From Blastocatellia bacterium (lineage in GTDB: Bacteria; Acidobacteriota; Blastocatellia; HR10; J050): 58,414 bases of DNA. Position numbers and translations under genes: made by a program. A model generated the notes under the pieces. That model saw only the letters and a program-made list of their open reading frames with translations. It was not told the origin of the DNA and ran no database searches. The stretch covers positions 74,979-133,392 of the forward strand of contig JALSQX010000052.1 of NCBI GenBank assembly GCA_026985075.1, in the 5' to 3' direction. Below, piece after piece: positions 7,837 through 17,771 of this stretch (positions are counted from its first letter, which is position 1; each line of letters opens with the position of its first letter).

Positions 7837-9321
7837 TCACCGCTCCCCTCTTCCATCCCATCGCGGGGCCACCAGTCGCCGGCGACCATCATCGGAGAGC
7901 GGCACTCCCGGCTCATCCAGATCGACGCGATCCCACAACTTGCACGTCACCGGTTTATGCATCTGATCGAGACCCTCACAATAGTTGGTGAACGTGCACC
8001 GACGAATCTCATTGCCCCGGCCCAGGCGCATCTTCAAAAACCAATCGGGATCAGCCAGCGTCTGTCGCGCCGCGCCAATGATGTCGGCCTCCCCTCGCCG
8101 CAAGATCCCTTCGGCCTGATCAAAAGTGCAAATGCCGCCCGACGTCACCACCGGCGTTGTGTAGCCGGCGGCATTCACCGCTCGCTTGATGGCGGCGGCT
8201 AACGGCACGTTGCGCCCGAACGGACCTCGCTCATCGGAGAGGACCGTGGGCATGCATTCGTATCCGCTCCGTCCCGTATAGGGATAGACGGCTTGGCCCA
8301 CCTTCGGCTGCTTGGCGTCTTCGAACTTTCCGCCCTTGGTGACGGAGAGGTAATCGAATCCAGCCCGGGCAAACTCTACGCCGAAATAGACGGCATCGTC
8401 CAATCGACTCCCTCCTTCAATCACCTCATCGCCGAGGAAGCGCACGCCCACGACATAATCTGATCCCACCCGCTCGCGCACCGCATGATAGACCTCCAGC
8501 GGCAGTCGAATGCGATGTGCACGCGGTCCCCCATAGCCATCGGTGCGCGTATTGAGCGCACTCAAGAAGCCCGCCATAGTGTAGGCATGGGCATAGTGCA
8601 ACTCGACGCCGTCGAAACCCGCTTCCCGCGCCCGCCAGGCCGCGGCGGCGAAAATCTCCGGCAGCACTTTGGGGAGATCGCGAATATGTGGAAGGTGCAC
8701 ATCGGTCACCCGCTCGCGATAGCCGTAGCGCAACGTCTCCAGTTCCCGTTCATCCAACACGCGATCGTGCACCTCGTCGGCGGCCAGTTTGAGGAAGGCG
8801 CGCACCTCAGCGTCATCGACGTTCAACCACCGTTCATCCCCGGTGAGCTCAACCAGCGCCCGGCGATGCCGCTCGTTCACGGTGAAGAATCGCTCGAAGT
8901 ATTTTTCCTTGGACACGCGTCGCTTCACGGTGAGAAAGTCGATGAGTTGAATGAACAGGCGCGTGTGCCCGTCGCTCTGCCGCCGCACGGTCTCGACCAG
9001 TTGACGCAATCCCGGGATGAACCGATCGTGCCCGATGCGCAACAGCGGTCCACTTTTGATATCGCGCACGCCGGTGGCTTCCACGACGATGGCCCCCGGT
9101 CGCCCGGCAGCGAATCGCGCATACCAATCGAGGATGTTCCGGGTCACATACCCTTCTTCAGTGGCTCGCCAGGGCACCATGGCCGGCACCCACGTACGAC
9201 TCTCCAGCCAGATCGGACCAATCCGGATGGGCGTGAAGAGGAGAGCGCGCTCGGCCTCCTGGCGCGTCGGCCAACGGGCCTGTGGAAGTCTATGTCGAAT
9301 GGGATTCTCAGGATGCCACAT
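7837..9321 (-). CDS. Old Yellow Enzyme-family NADH:flavin oxidoreductase
   Basis: The 494-residue product is an FMN TIM-barrel of the OYE/2,4-dienoyl-CoA reductase class. Near the N-terminus it has TPIRIGPIWLESRTWVPAM, in the barrel it has DGVELHYAHAYTMAGFLSALNTRTDGYGG, and near the end 'VVTSGGICTFDQAEGILRRGEADIIGAARQTLADPDW', the usual FMN phosphate-binding segment. Cys-containing motifs late in the chain (RRCTFTNYCEGL) resemble the iron-sulfur-type arrangement of dienoyl-CoA reductases but are incomplete. The C-terminal flavin/NAD domain of that longer class is absent. It probably reduces an activated double bond of a ring or enone intermediate. ATG 9321 is taken; a TTG four codons upstream is possible. 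Confidence 0.8.
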   Translation of the reverse strand: MWHPENPIRHRLPQARWPTRQEAERALLFTPIRIGPIWLESRTWVPAMVPWRATEEGYVTRNILDWYARFAAGRPGAIVVEATGVRDIKSGPLLRIGHDRFIPGLRQLVETVRRQSDGHTRLFIQLIDFLTVKRRVSKEKYFERFFTVNERHRRALVELTGDERWLNVDDAEVRAFLKLAADEVHDRVLDERELETLRYGYRERVTDVHLPHIRDLPKVLPEIFAAAAWRAREAGFDGVELHYAHAYTMAGFLSALNTRTDGYGGPRAHRIRLPLEVYHAVRERVGSDYVVGVRFLGDEVIEGGSRLDDAVYFGVEFARAGFDYLSVTKGGKFEDAKQPKVGQAVYPYTGRSGYECMPTVLSDERGPFGRNVPLAAAIKRAVNAAGYTTPVVTSGGICTFDQAEGILRRGEADIIGAARQTLADPDWFLKMRLGRGNEIRRCTFTNYCEGLDQMHKPVTCKLWDRVDLDEPGVPLSDDGRRRLVAPRWDGRGER

Positions 9322-9422
9322 CGCCGAGATCAAAGCGTAACCCGGAAGAGGAGACCTGGGAAGGGCAGACCGTCAAACATGACCAAGGGGACGCGAGCAT
9401 GCTCGTCAACTGCTCTGACCGA

Positions 9423-10721
9423 TCAGCTCGTGAAGAAATCCCACCACCCATAAGAGAGAACGAGGAGGACGAAAACGGGGATGACATAGCGAATCCAAAC
9501 GATCCACCATTCGGGAACCGGGGCCGAGGAATTCTTCTTCACCTCAGCTAATGCCGTACTCCGGGAAACGCACCATCCCAATCCCAACAGAGCCATGGCA
9601 TTACCGAATGGAAACAGGGTCGTCACCCAGAGGAGATCGTTGAACTGAACGATCTCGGGCGAAAACAGCGACGGGATCGCCGCCACCAGGAGTCCCAGCG
9701 CGATGAGGGGAAGCGCTCGACGGCGCGACCAGTTCCAGTAGTATCGACAAGCATCGTACAACACTTCAAAGCTGTTGATGAGCGAGGTGAATCCGGCCAC
9801 GAAAACGGCGAGGAAAAATAATACGCCCACGCCCCATCCCATGGGCATCTCGCTGAACACGCGGGGCAAGGTCACGAACGTGAGTCCCGGTCCACTCTCC
9901 GGATTGAATCCGTAAGCGAAGACGGCGGGGAAGATGGCCACGCCGGCCAGAACGCCAGCCAGAGTATCTCCCAAAGCCGTCTTGGCCGCCGTCCAGGGTA
10001 TATCTTCGCTCTCGGCGAGGTAGCTCCCATAAAGGAGCAATCCATGCCCGCCCAGCGCCAGAGAGAAGAACGCCTGACCCAATGCCGCCAGGATCACCTG
10101 GGGACGCAACTTGGACACATCGGGGATGAGAAGGAAGGCCAATCCTTCGGACGATCCGGACAACGTCAAGCTCCGCACCATGATGGGGATGAAACAGAGA
10201 AACAAGAGCGGCACCAACACGCGATTCAACCACTCGATGCCTTTCTGCACCCCTCGAGCGACTACCACGCCCTCAAGCACAGCGACCAGCGCGGCGATGC
10301 CCAGCGAGAGCCAATGAAATCCCTGGAAGTGCGCCTGAAAGTAGGCTCCTGTGTCCGTCCCGAAATACGTCCGCCCGATGCTCGCCCCGAGATAAAAGAA
10401 CGTCCATCCCACCACGACGAGATAGAATCCCGACGCCATCAGCAGCGTGAAACAGAGAAGGCCGCCGATGAAGCGACCCCGAGGCATGCCAATCTTTTGA
10501 TAGGCTCCCGCCGGCCCCTCTCGTGCATACCGTCCCAGCGTCAGTTCGGCCATGATAGCCGGGACGCCCACCAATCCCACGATGGCCAGATAGATGATCA
10601 AGAATGCCCCGCCCCCGAAGAGCCCCGCCATGTAGGGGAATCGCCAGATATTCCCCAAGCCGATGGCCAGCCCAATGAGTGCCATCAGCGAACCGAATCG
10701 CGTTCTGAACGTCTCACGCAT
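9423..10721 (-). CDS. sodium-dependent transporter of the NSS/SNF family
   Basis: The 432-residue integral membrane protein begins with the NSS signature GSLMALIGLAIGLGNIWRFPYMAG, the unwound TM1 that binds Na+ and substrate. It continues through about eleven or twelve hydrophobic segments. NSS members such as LeuT and MhsT import amino acids or similar amines with sodium; the substrate here cannot be stated. The length is slightly short for the family (usually 440-520). The gene precedes an Old Yellow Enzyme gene by about 100 nt and follows a thioesterase gene by 59 nt, so co-transcription is likely. Confidence 0.9.
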   Translation of the reverse strand: MRETFRTRFGSLMALIGLAIGLGNIWRFPYMAGLFGGGAFLIIYLAIVGLVGVPAIMAELTLGRYAREGPAGAYQKIGMPRGRFIGGLLCFTLLMASGFYLVVVGWTFFYLGASIGRTYFGTDTGAYFQAHFQGFHWLSLGIAALVAVLEGVVVARGVQKGIEWLNRVLVPLLFLCFIPIMVRSLTLSGSSEGLAFLLIPDVSKLRPQVILAALGQAFFSLALGGHGLLLYGSYLAESEDIPWTAAKTALGDTLAGVLAGVAIFPAVFAYGFNPESGPGLTFVTLPRVFSEMPMGWGVGVLFFLAVFVAGFTSLINSFEVLYDACRYYWNWSRRRALPLIALGLLVAAIPSLFSPEIVQFNDLLWVTTLFPFGNAMALLGLGWCVSRSTALAEVKKNSSAPVPEWWIVWIRYVIPVFVLLVLSYGWWDFFTS

Positions 10722-10780
10722 GAGCGAGAAGAAGGGCGGCGTTCAGCGTGGCGAGAGGCATCGCACTGGCACCGCTGAGG

Positions 10781-11212
10781 TCAGGATTCCCCTGACTGAA
10801 GCCAGGCGCGGAGATGCTCATATAATGGTGGAGGGAACGGTCGCGCGCGAAAGGTCTTCTGATCAATGCACACTACCGTCATCCGCCCTTCGGCGAGGAG
10901 ATCAGTCTCCTGATGATGGGAAAACCGGAATGCATAGGTGGCGCTCCTGGAAGTCAACTTGATGACCTGAAAGCGAATATCGATCAGATCACCCCAGCGA
11001 ATGGGGCGAATATAGCGACACCGGGCCTCGACGCGCGGAAGCCAGATCCCCTGTTCATCGAGAAGCTGGCGAACATCTTCACCGAGCAGTTGATAGAACG
11101 CAAATTCGACGGTCTCGAAATATTCGAAGAAGCGAGAGAAGTAAACGATTCCTGCCGGATCGGCGTCCGACCACGGCACGCGATAGGTGAAGGAGAAACT
11201 CTTTTCCTCCAT
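10781..11212 (-). CDS. acyl-CoA thioesterase, YbgC / 4-hydroxybenzoyl-CoA thioesterase-like hot-dog protein
   Basis: The 143-residue product has the YbgC/FadM-type motif WSDADPAGIVYFSRFFEYFE, with the catalytic Asp in the position known from 4-hydroxybenzoyl-CoA thioesterases, then a beta-sheet hot-dog core (RPIRWGDLIDI). It would hydrolyse an acyl- or aryl-CoA. ATG 11212 is preferred because the conserved domain starts right after it (MEEKSFSFTYRVPWSDAD). The frame open to 11386 reads through a 26-bp inverted repeat and gives low-complexity residues. An AAGGGGG about 11 nt upstream lies inside the left arm of that repeat, so the structure could affect translation. Confidence 0.85.
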   Translation of the reverse strand: MEEKSFSFTYRVPWSDADPAGIVYFSRFFEYFETVEFAFYQLLGEDVRQLLDEQGIWLPRVEARCRYIRPIRWGDLIDIRFQVIKLTSRSATYAFRFSHHQETDLLAEGRMTVVCIDQKTFRARPFPPPLYEHLRAWLQSGES

Positions 11213-11222
11213 CCCGGTCTTG

Positions 11223-11330
11223 ATCCCCCTTCCGGTCGGGCGCCAGGGTTCTTCCAGGAGAAGGATTGGAAGTAGAGGGGCTTTGAGGAAGTTGGAACGG
11301 CAGGCCCTGGCGCCCGACCGGAGGGGGGAT
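11223..11330. repeat. 26-bp inverted repeat with 56-bp spacer
   Basis: The left arm (11223-11248) and right arm (11305-11330) are reverse complements with one mismatch; the core GGTCGGGCGCCAGGG is exact. The structure sits between the stop of a TonB receptor gene (11404) and the thioesterase start (11212). No run of T follows in the direction of transcription, so it is not a standard terminator. Confidence 0.7.
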
Positions 11331-11403
11331 TGTATCCGATCTCGGCATCGCTGCCAAGAGTGAGTGGAGAGCCATCGCCTCTCCACTCACCACTCGGGCG
11401 CGT

Positions 11404-14322
11404 TCAGAAGCGGAATCGCACGCCAATCTGAGCCGTACGCGGCGGCGTGATGATGTTGATGGGCGTGCCGAACCGCTCGGGATCATCGATGTTGTCGAAG
11501 AAGTTCTGGCCGAAGTTCGCCGCATCGGTCAGATTGAACACCTCGAACATAACCTCGAACTGAGCCTCCGGACCCCATCGCTCGATGCGGAACAGCTTGG
11601 AGATGCGCAGATCCAGACTGTACGTGGGATCGCCGCGCAACGACCCGCGCGGGGCCGAGCGATCGCCCTCGAAGGAATTGAACGTGCGCGAGCCGCCAGG
11701 CCCATTGGTGATGGCGCCAAACACGGTGGGCACACCATCCCCGTTCAAATCGCCGTTGGTGCCCGGCGTATAGGGTCGCGCCGATGCGCCGGTGAAGATC
11801 GTCGAGAGCTGCACGTCGCCCGGCAGGAGCACGATGCTGGAGAAGACTACCCGATGACGCTCATCCAACTCCGTGGGCCCGAACTCATCGGGCGCATTGG
11901 GATGGAGCTGATCGAGCACGACGAACGTGAACTGGTTGGTGTCCGTCTCCGCTTTGGAAAGCGTGTAGCTGCCGAAGACCTGCCAACGATTGGCGAACCG
12001 GCGGCGCACCGAGAAGATCAATCCTTTGTAATCGTTCCGGCCCGTGGTATCCTCAAGGAAGATCTGCCGGGGGATGCCGACCAGGGGGAACTCGCCCGCT
12101 TGTGGGAAATTGACTTCAGTGCAGTCGGGATTGAGACAGAAATTCAAGTTGCGCCCCTGAGTGAGATCCCGCGTGCGCGAAAAGGCGAAATCGACATCGA
12201 AGGTGAGGCCAGCGGCCGGTCCTGAAGCGATCTCGTAAGAGAAACCCACATTCACCTGATCGGCGTGGGCGACCTTCATATCCGGCGAATTGACAAAACC
12301 GATGGGAAAGCTGAACGGCAGCGTGCTGGCGTCAAAAATCTGTCCGGGCACGATGCCAAACACGTCCAGGAGCGAGCCGGGCACGAATACGAAATTGAAC
12401 GGTGGACTGCCGTCTCGCTGGGGCACTTCCAGATCGGCGAACAACGTGCTGGCCAGAATCGATGACGGATCATAGAGCCGGGCGTAGCCGGCGCGCAGCA
12501 CGGCCCGACCATCTCCGGTCAAATCGATGGCCACGCCGATGCGCGGAGCGATGTTGTCCTTGTCATCTTGTGGTTCGGTGCGCTTGGGTCCACCGGGCAC
12601 CTTGCCGACGTTCTCCCGCACGATCTGCTCGGCGAGCGTGCCGCGGTTGTAGAAGAGGTTCTGCACGAAGTCGTAGCGCAACCCGGCCGAGATGTTCACC
12701 CGTCCCAACCGGATGTCATCCTGGATGTACAGCCCATAGTGCCGCAGCGTCTTATTGACGATGTCGAAGCGAGGCGAACTCCAGGACCGATAATTCAACA
12801 CCTGATTGGTCGGACCGATGGTGTTGGTCGCCGGATCGTAATCGTTGTTGGCGAACAGGAAGCGATTGTGGCGAAAATCTCCCTTGATGCCGATCTCCGG
12901 TTGAATGATGAGACTCCCGCCGAATCGCAGATTGTGTCGCCCAATGGTCCAGGAGAAATCATCGCGAATCTGATAGGTGATCTCCTTGGGATTCTGCGTG
13001 CCCGCCTGGCTCGCGCCGAAGGTCGCCGCGGGAAAGATGAGCGTGGGGACCTCCAGCGAGCTGACCTTGTTCTGGAGTAGATTCTCGAACCACTGGAAAT
13101 GGAACCGGAAATCATTGACGCGATTGGAGCCGATGAGCGCCGACCAGCCGGCCGTGACGTCGTGGAGTTTGTTGAATTCGTCGGCGGAAGAGTCGGGCGC
13201 ATCGTTATCGCTGAAGAACAGATTCAACGTCTTGTTATCCTGCTCGGCATAGCGGACGAACACCGAATGGGCATCGCTCACTCGCCCGTCCACCCTCACC
13301 AGATACATATTCTGGCGGAAGGGCTGGGGCGTGACCGTCCCATCGAGTTCGGGGAAGGCCCCCCCGCTATTGAAGACTCGCGAGCGATCCTCCTGCTGAC
13401 GCTCATAGCTGAAGAAGAAGAACGCGCGATCCTTCTTGAGCGGTCCCCCGATGGTGCCGCCGAACTGTTGACTATCGAAGGGCGGCTTGGGCTTACCCAG
13501 GCTCTCGGTAATGGCATCGTTGGATTGAAGACTGTCATCCCGGAAGAACCCAAAGGCGGAACCATGAAAGTGGTTGGTGCCCGACTTGGTGACCACGTTG
13601 ATGACACCACCGATGCCCCGACTATACTGGGCCTTAGGATCGTGAGTGATGACATCGAATTCCCGCACCGCTTCCAGCGACAGCATGATATTTTGCCCGC
13701 CCATGAAGATGTCCGTATTGTCCATGCCATCGATGAGCATATTGATGTTGCGCCCGCTCTGACCGTTGATGCTGATGGCCGGGACGCGGCGCTTGACGGG
13801 ATCGTAATTCTGATTGACGGCACGATTGCCCGTAGTCACGCCGGGAATCAACGCGGCCAACGTGGTGAAATCGCGACCGTTGATGGGAAGATTCTGCACT
13901 TGTTCCTGATCGATGGCCTTATGGAGCGTCGCCGTCGTCGTCTCTACCAGGGGCGGCGCGGCTTCCACGGTGATCGTCTCTTCGACCGGGGCCACTTTCA
14001 TGGTGAACACCAGAGTGGCCGATTGACCGACGACCAGGGAGACTTCCTGAACCTGCGTGGCGAAGCCACTTTGTCGCACGGTGACGCGATAGGGTCCGGG
14101 CGGCAGATTGGTGACGCTGAACCCGCCATCGCTACCGGTCACCGTTTCGCGGCGCAATCCGGTCGCCGTCTGCACGACCTCGACGCTGGCGCCGACAATG
14201 GCCGCGCCCGCCTCATCGCGCACACGACCAACAATGTTGGCGCCGCTGACCTGTGCGGCCACGCTCTCGACCACGACCATGAAACTGAGCCAAACCAAAA
14301 GATGAAGAACCCGTTGGTTCAT
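11404..14322 (-). CDS. TonB-dependent receptor, Oar type, with N-terminal carboxypeptidase-regulatory-like domain (no. 1)
   Basis: The 972-residue product begins with a signal peptide ending VAAQ and a CarboxypepD_reg-like beta sandwich (residues about 25-110; 'GRVRDEAGAAIVGASVEVVQTATG'). A plug domain follows (LPINGRDFTTLAALIPGV, 'RNINMLIDGMDNTDIFMGGQNIM', 'SRGIGGVINVVTKSGTNHFHG'), then a long beta barrel ending in the outer-membrane signature Arg-Phe-Arg-Phe. The start at 14322 has a perfect AAGGAGGT ribosome site. This receptor is more diverged than the other three and its barrel mentions no recognisable ligand motif. It would import a bulky ligand with TonB energy. Its neighbours (thioesterase, NSS transporter) suggest a carboxylate or aromatic ligand, but that is inference. 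Confidence 0.9.
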   Translation of the reverse strand: MNQRVLHLLVWLSFMVVVESVAAQVSGANIVGRVRDEAGAAIVGASVEVVQTATGLRRETVTGSDGGFSVTNLPPGPYRVTVRQSGFATQVQEVSLVVGQSATLVFTMKVAPVEETITVEAAPPLVETTTATLHKAIDQEQVQNLPINGRDFTTLAALIPGVTTGNRAVNQNYDPVKRRVPAISINGQSGRNINMLIDGMDNTDIFMGGQNIMLSLEAVREFDVITHDPKAQYSRGIGGVINVVTKSGTNHFHGSAFGFFRDDSLQSNDAITESLGKPKPPFDSQQFGGTIGGPLKKDRAFFFFSYERQQEDRSRVFNSGGAFPELDGTVTPQPFRQNMYLVRVDGRVSDAHSVFVRYAEQDNKTLNLFFSDNDAPDSSADEFNKLHDVTAGWSALIGSNRVNDFRFHFQWFENLLQNKVSSLEVPTLIFPAATFGASQAGTQNPKEITYQIRDDFSWTIGRHNLRFGGSLIIQPEIGIKGDFRHNRFLFANNDYDPATNTIGPTNQVLNYRSWSSPRFDIVNKTLRHYGLYIQDDIRLGRVNISAGLRYDFVQNLFYNRGTLAEQIVRENVGKVPGGPKRTEPQDDKDNIAPRIGVAIDLTGDGRAVLRAGYARLYDPSSILASTLFADLEVPQRDGSPPFNFVFVPGSLLDVFGIVPGQIFDASTLPFSFPIGFVNSPDMKVAHADQVNVGFSYEIASGPAAGLTFDVDFAFSRTRDLTQGRNLNFCLNPDCTEVNFPQAGEFPLVGIPRQIFLEDTTGRNDYKGLIFSVRRRFANRWQVFGSYTLSKAETDTNQFTFVVLDQLHPNAPDEFGPTELDERHRVVFSSIVLLPGDVQLSTIFTGASARPYTPGTNGDLNGDGVPTVFGAITNGPGGSRTFNSFEGDRSAPRGSLRGDPTYSLDLRISKLFRIERWGPEAQFEVMFEVFNLTDAANFGQNFFDNIDDPERFGTPINIITPPRTAQIGVRFRF

Positions 14323-14704
14323 AGTAGACCTCCTTCCAAAAAGGATCACCGAGGACGTCGAGGGCCTGGGGAAATGAGCTACCGGGACCTCGGCGACCTC
14401 CGTGATGTGATCTTCGTTGTTAGGAGCAGGTTGGGAACGGTGAAACAGCGCGCGTTGCCAGATGTCACTCGACGGAGCATCGCTCTCCGCAGCAGCGGAG
14501 CTACGGCCCCCGGGTGATGCCTGAAAAACACATTTCCAGATGGAGAATCAGCATCGATGGATGATCGAATCCGCTCATATGGAGTCCGACAATGATGCCC
14601 TCACGACGAGGAGAGCACCGTTCGATCCCTGAGAGCCGTCTCCCCATCTCCTGGAGGAATTCCCCGATCTCTCGGGAAGATGAACGTCTCTCTGGCCCGC
14701 GCGA
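14323..14704. other. 382-bp intergenic region upstream of TonB receptor 1
   Basis: No gene is evident. The region must hold the receptor's leader and probably its promoter, but I find no good -35/-10 pair. The clearest structure is a short perfect hairpin, CTCCGC-AGCA-GCGGAG, at 14485-14500. Confidence 0.4.
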
Positions 14705-15199
14705 TCACTCGTCGGCGTTCATCGACGGAAGCACCACTTCTTGCCGAGACGCGAATCCCTCGCTATTGTCGATGAAATAGATGCGCCGAGGCGCAAAATG
14801 ATAGAGGCGCGCGCGACCGAGCGCTCTGGCCAGTGGCGCAGGGAGGCGCGAAGGATCGCGGAGGAAGGGATATCGGGTCAGATAGATTTCGGCCGGACGA
14901 CCGGCATCGGCCAACGGGCCCACCAGCTCGGCGACGCCCTCCATTTGAATGCCGCGAATTTCCTCCCAGCGACGATAATCTTCGTGAATGGCCACGGCCA
15001 CCTGCGGATTGACGGCGATATTGCGCGAATGCCGAGATCGAGGATCGGAGAGCCAATACACATCGAATCCATCATGGGCGTAGAACAGGCCCGCCGCCCA
15101 CGGCCCGTCCGGGCCGACGGTGGCCAGCGTCATCGTGTGATGGTCTCCAAGATAGTCCAGAACTCGCTGGCGCAACGTTTGCGTTCTGGTGTCAGCCAT
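14705..15199 (-). CDS. pyridoxamine 5'-phosphate oxidase-fold flavin-binding protein
   Basis: The 164-residue product has the split-barrel PNPOx pattern: an N-terminal 'HHTMTLATVGPDGPWAAGLFYAHDGFDVYWLSDPRSRHSRNIAVNPQVAVAI', in which the SxxSRHxxN-type phosphate contact is visible, followed by a C-terminal barrel strand (LYHFAPRRIYFIDN). Family members bind FMN, F420 or haem and are reductases or oxidases with many substrates. The start at 15199 has GAGAGGG about 12 nt upstream. It lies between a CRTAC1-type gene and TonB receptor 1. No specific reaction can be assigned. Confidence 0.75.
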   Translation of the reverse strand: MADTRTQTLRQRVLDYLGDHHTMTLATVGPDGPWAAGLFYAHDGFDVYWLSDPRSRHSRNIAVNPQVAVAIHEDYRRWEEIRGIQMEGVAELVGPLADAGRPAEIYLTRYPFLRDPSRLPAPLARALGRARLYHFAPRRIYFIDNSEGFASRQEVVLPSMNADE

Positions 15200-15371
15200 C
15201 CACGCGCGACCCTCTCGCCGGCCCCGCCGGCCCCGGGTATTGAACGTTCTCCGCCCTTCACCTCCGAGAGCGTGCGAAGGTGAGGAGCGGAGAAACGATC
15301 ATAATCGGATGAGACGATCATACGCCCCTCCGGCCAGTATGCCCTCGGGCACGGCGACGCCGATTGTTCAA

Positions 15372-17771
15372 TTATCGGGCCTCTTCCACCGTGATAGTTC
15401 GATCAGCAGGAATGTTGCGAAGTTTCTGAACGACTCCCGAGGGCCACCGGATCTCCAGCTCATCGACCACGGTCGCATCGCCGAGTCCGAAATGCTGGAT
15501 CAGGCTGCTCATGGACTCGTATCCGGTACCCGCTCTGACCTCCCGCATCCGGGCCGTAGGCACACCGTTCAGCCGGAATCGAGCAATGAGAACGGCACCA
15601 ATTCCGTTGCGATTGCTCTTGCCCGAACCGGGAGCATCACCTCGGCGCATGCTGCCAACCAATCGCACTTTCAGCCAGTGATTCCCATTCCCCTGATTGA
15701 TGAACAAGAAGGCCGGGCCAGGAGTGAACGCCTTGAGCGGCGAGAGCGGCGGAGGAGCGGGACCGATCACCACGGCATCGGGGAGATTGGAATCGAAACC
15801 ACCGATGTTGGTCAGAAACAGATCCGGGAATCCGTCATTGTTGAAATCGGCGGTGGCCACGCCCTTGCCATCCTCGTGCATTTGCAGATTGATGCGATCT
15901 TCTGGAGCGGGTGGCTCGCCGGCATCGACGCGCTCATAGTTGACCTGCGAAATATCCAGGGCGTGCGCTTCGACGGTCACATCGGTGAATCCCCAGCGGC
16001 CATCGCCTTTCAATAACCGTCCGGGATTATGTAACAGCGATCCCATGAACCCATCGCCACCTCGGCCGATGCTCCCAATCCAGTACACATCCAGGTGACT
16101 ATCATTATCGTAATCGAACGCCACGCTCCCCCATCCGAATTCGAAGGGTTCCAATCCGAACAGCGGCGACTTCGGCGGCGCGACGTTGGAGGGGATGGAT
16201 GTGGCCGGCGGAAGAATCGTGCTGTGAGTGATGCGTATCGCCTTGATGATGTTGGGGAAGATGGGCACCATGGTCGGCTCGCCGTCCAGCATGGCGGGTC
16301 GCACGCCGTCATTTCGGAACACGGCATTGAGGTGACCACCCTGCATCTGCCAGCGATAATATTCGGCGGCGCCGGAGACGAATTGTTTCTGGGGATCATT
16401 GAGTTCGGGCTTGAGGTAGTTCGAGCCGCCGAAATTGAAGGCGAAGGCATCGCTGTCCAGATCTTCATCGAAATCGCCGATGGCGAAGCCCATCCAATCG
16501 CCGAGGATGGCCACGCCCGCCAGGCGACTCACGTCGGTGAAGCGAACCGTCCCATCGGACGCCGTGTCATTGCGGAACAAGAACAGGTGACCGGGGATAT
16601 CGGGAGCAATCCACAGATCCAGATCTCCATCCCGATCGTAGTCGGAGAAACTGGCCGCCCAGGCATGAGGCCAGTTCTCCCCCACCGGATGGCCGGCGGC
16701 ATCCTTCAAGTTGGGATCGTAGGCGCTCTGCCGTTGACCGTTGAAATTGAAAATGAACGGGTCTTCCCGGGGCACCAGGCCGGCGGCTTCGGTGATGTCG
16801 GTGAACGTCATGTCGCCATTGTTGTGGTAGAGTTTCCACTTCTCGCCATTATAGAGCAGATTGGAGCCATCGGTGGCCAGATTCCCGTCTTTGTCCAACT
16901 GGCGGAAGAAGGCGAAGAAGTCTGGATCGAGAAAATTGCAGACGAAGAGATCCACATACCCATCGCGATCGACATCGGCGGCGACGACGCTGGTCGAGTA
17001 CCGTCCGCCAGGAAGCTCATGGGTGCCGCCCACGTCGCCCGCCTGATCGGTGATATCGACAAACCGCGCTTCTCCCGTCTCCATCAGCATATTCTGGTAG
17101 AGCGTGTTCCGCCCTTGTCCTCGTGGACGCCCGGTCGCCGGATCCATCTCGACGACGAATTCCCCATTCAGTTGTCCCTCCGAAGTGTCCCACTTGAAGA
17201 AGGGCGGGAACTGATTCCCTTCGGGATCGAGGAAACCGCCGATGTTGAGGCCGATATCGGGAACGTGAATGCCGAGCATGCTGAAAGGAACCGCCTTGAA
17301 CCCGTTGGCCACGTAGAGGTCCATGTCGCCATCGTTATCGAAATCGGCGGCCACACAGCCATTGCTGTTGGCGAACATATCGGCGACGCCCACCTCGGCG
17401 GCCACATCGACAAAATTGGGAAGACCATCTCCGTCGGTGTCTCCCATGTTCTGATAGAGCGCATTGGGTACGCCCGCACCGCGCGGATTGAGCGGGTTCA
17501 ACAGGATGATCGGCAGAAGCGTCGGTCGGGCGATATTGGTCACGAAGATGTCCACGCGCCCATCATTGTTATAGTCGAACAAGCAGACGCCACCAGATGT
17601 GAACACATCGAACAGAGAGGCGTGATTGGCATAAGGCGGCGTCATATTGGCTGTCGCATCGATGAACCGGGTGACGCCATCGGCTTGACTTTTGGGGCTC
17701 GATGCCTTGAGGCCCACCGAGGCGGCACACACCAGTCCAGTCAGGCTCATCACAATGATCCACCTTTTCAT
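15372..17771 (-). CDS. secreted CRTAC1-type FG-GAP/VCBS repeat protein with ASPIC/UnbV domain
   Basis: The 799-residue protein has a signal peptide (residues 1-24). It carries many FG-GAP/VCBS repeats with acidic calcium loops such as FDYNNDGRVDIFVTN, ADFDNDGDMDLYVANG and FSDYDRDGDLDLWIAPD. The C-terminus is an ASPIC/UnbV domain (GIGAVLIARF through ELEIRWPSGVVQKL, about 700-795). The repeats form a beta-propeller. The family is abundant in acidobacteria and planctomycetes, but its biochemical function is not established. Unlike the other CRTAC1 gene here it has no thioredoxin domain and no internal stop. ATG 17771 follows a perfect AAAGGAGGTG site. Confidence 0.85.
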   Translation of the reverse strand: MKRWIIVMSLTGLVCAASVGLKASSPKSQADGVTRFIDATANMTPPYANHASLFDVFTSGGVCLFDYNNDGRVDIFVTNIARPTLLPIILLNPLNPRGAGVPNALYQNMGDTDGDGLPNFVDVAAEVGVADMFANSNGCVAADFDNDGDMDLYVANGFKAVPFSMLGIHVPDIGLNIGGFLDPEGNQFPPFFKWDTSEGQLNGEFVVEMDPATGRPRGQGRNTLYQNMLMETGEARFVDITDQAGDVGGTHELPGGRYSTSVVAADVDRDGYVDLFVCNFLDPDFFAFFRQLDKDGNLATDGSNLLYNGEKWKLYHNNGDMTFTDITEAAGLVPREDPFIFNFNGQRQSAYDPNLKDAAGHPVGENWPHAWAASFSDYDRDGDLDLWIAPDIPGHLFLFRNDTASDGTVRFTDVSRLAGVAILGDWMGFAIGDFDEDLDSDAFAFNFGGSNYLKPELNDPQKQFVSGAAEYYRWQMQGGHLNAVFRNDGVRPAMLDGEPTMVPIFPNIIKAIRITHSTILPPATSIPSNVAPPKSPLFGLEPFEFGWGSVAFDYDNDSHLDVYWIGSIGRGGDGFMGSLLHNPGRLLKGDGRWGFTDVTVEAHALDISQVNYERVDAGEPPAPEDRINLQMHEDGKGVATADFNNDGFPDLFLTNIGGFDSNLPDAVVIGPAPPPLSPLKAFTPGPAFLFINQGNGNHWLKVRLVGSMRRGDAPGSGKSNRNGIGAVLIARFRLNGVPTARMREVRAGTGYESMSSLIQHFGLGDATVVDELEIRWPSGVVQKLRNIPADRTITVEEAR

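Noticed and set aside
13099-14517. 472-codon plus-strand frame opposite TonB receptor 1
   Set aside because: Shadow of the receptor; low-complexity composition.
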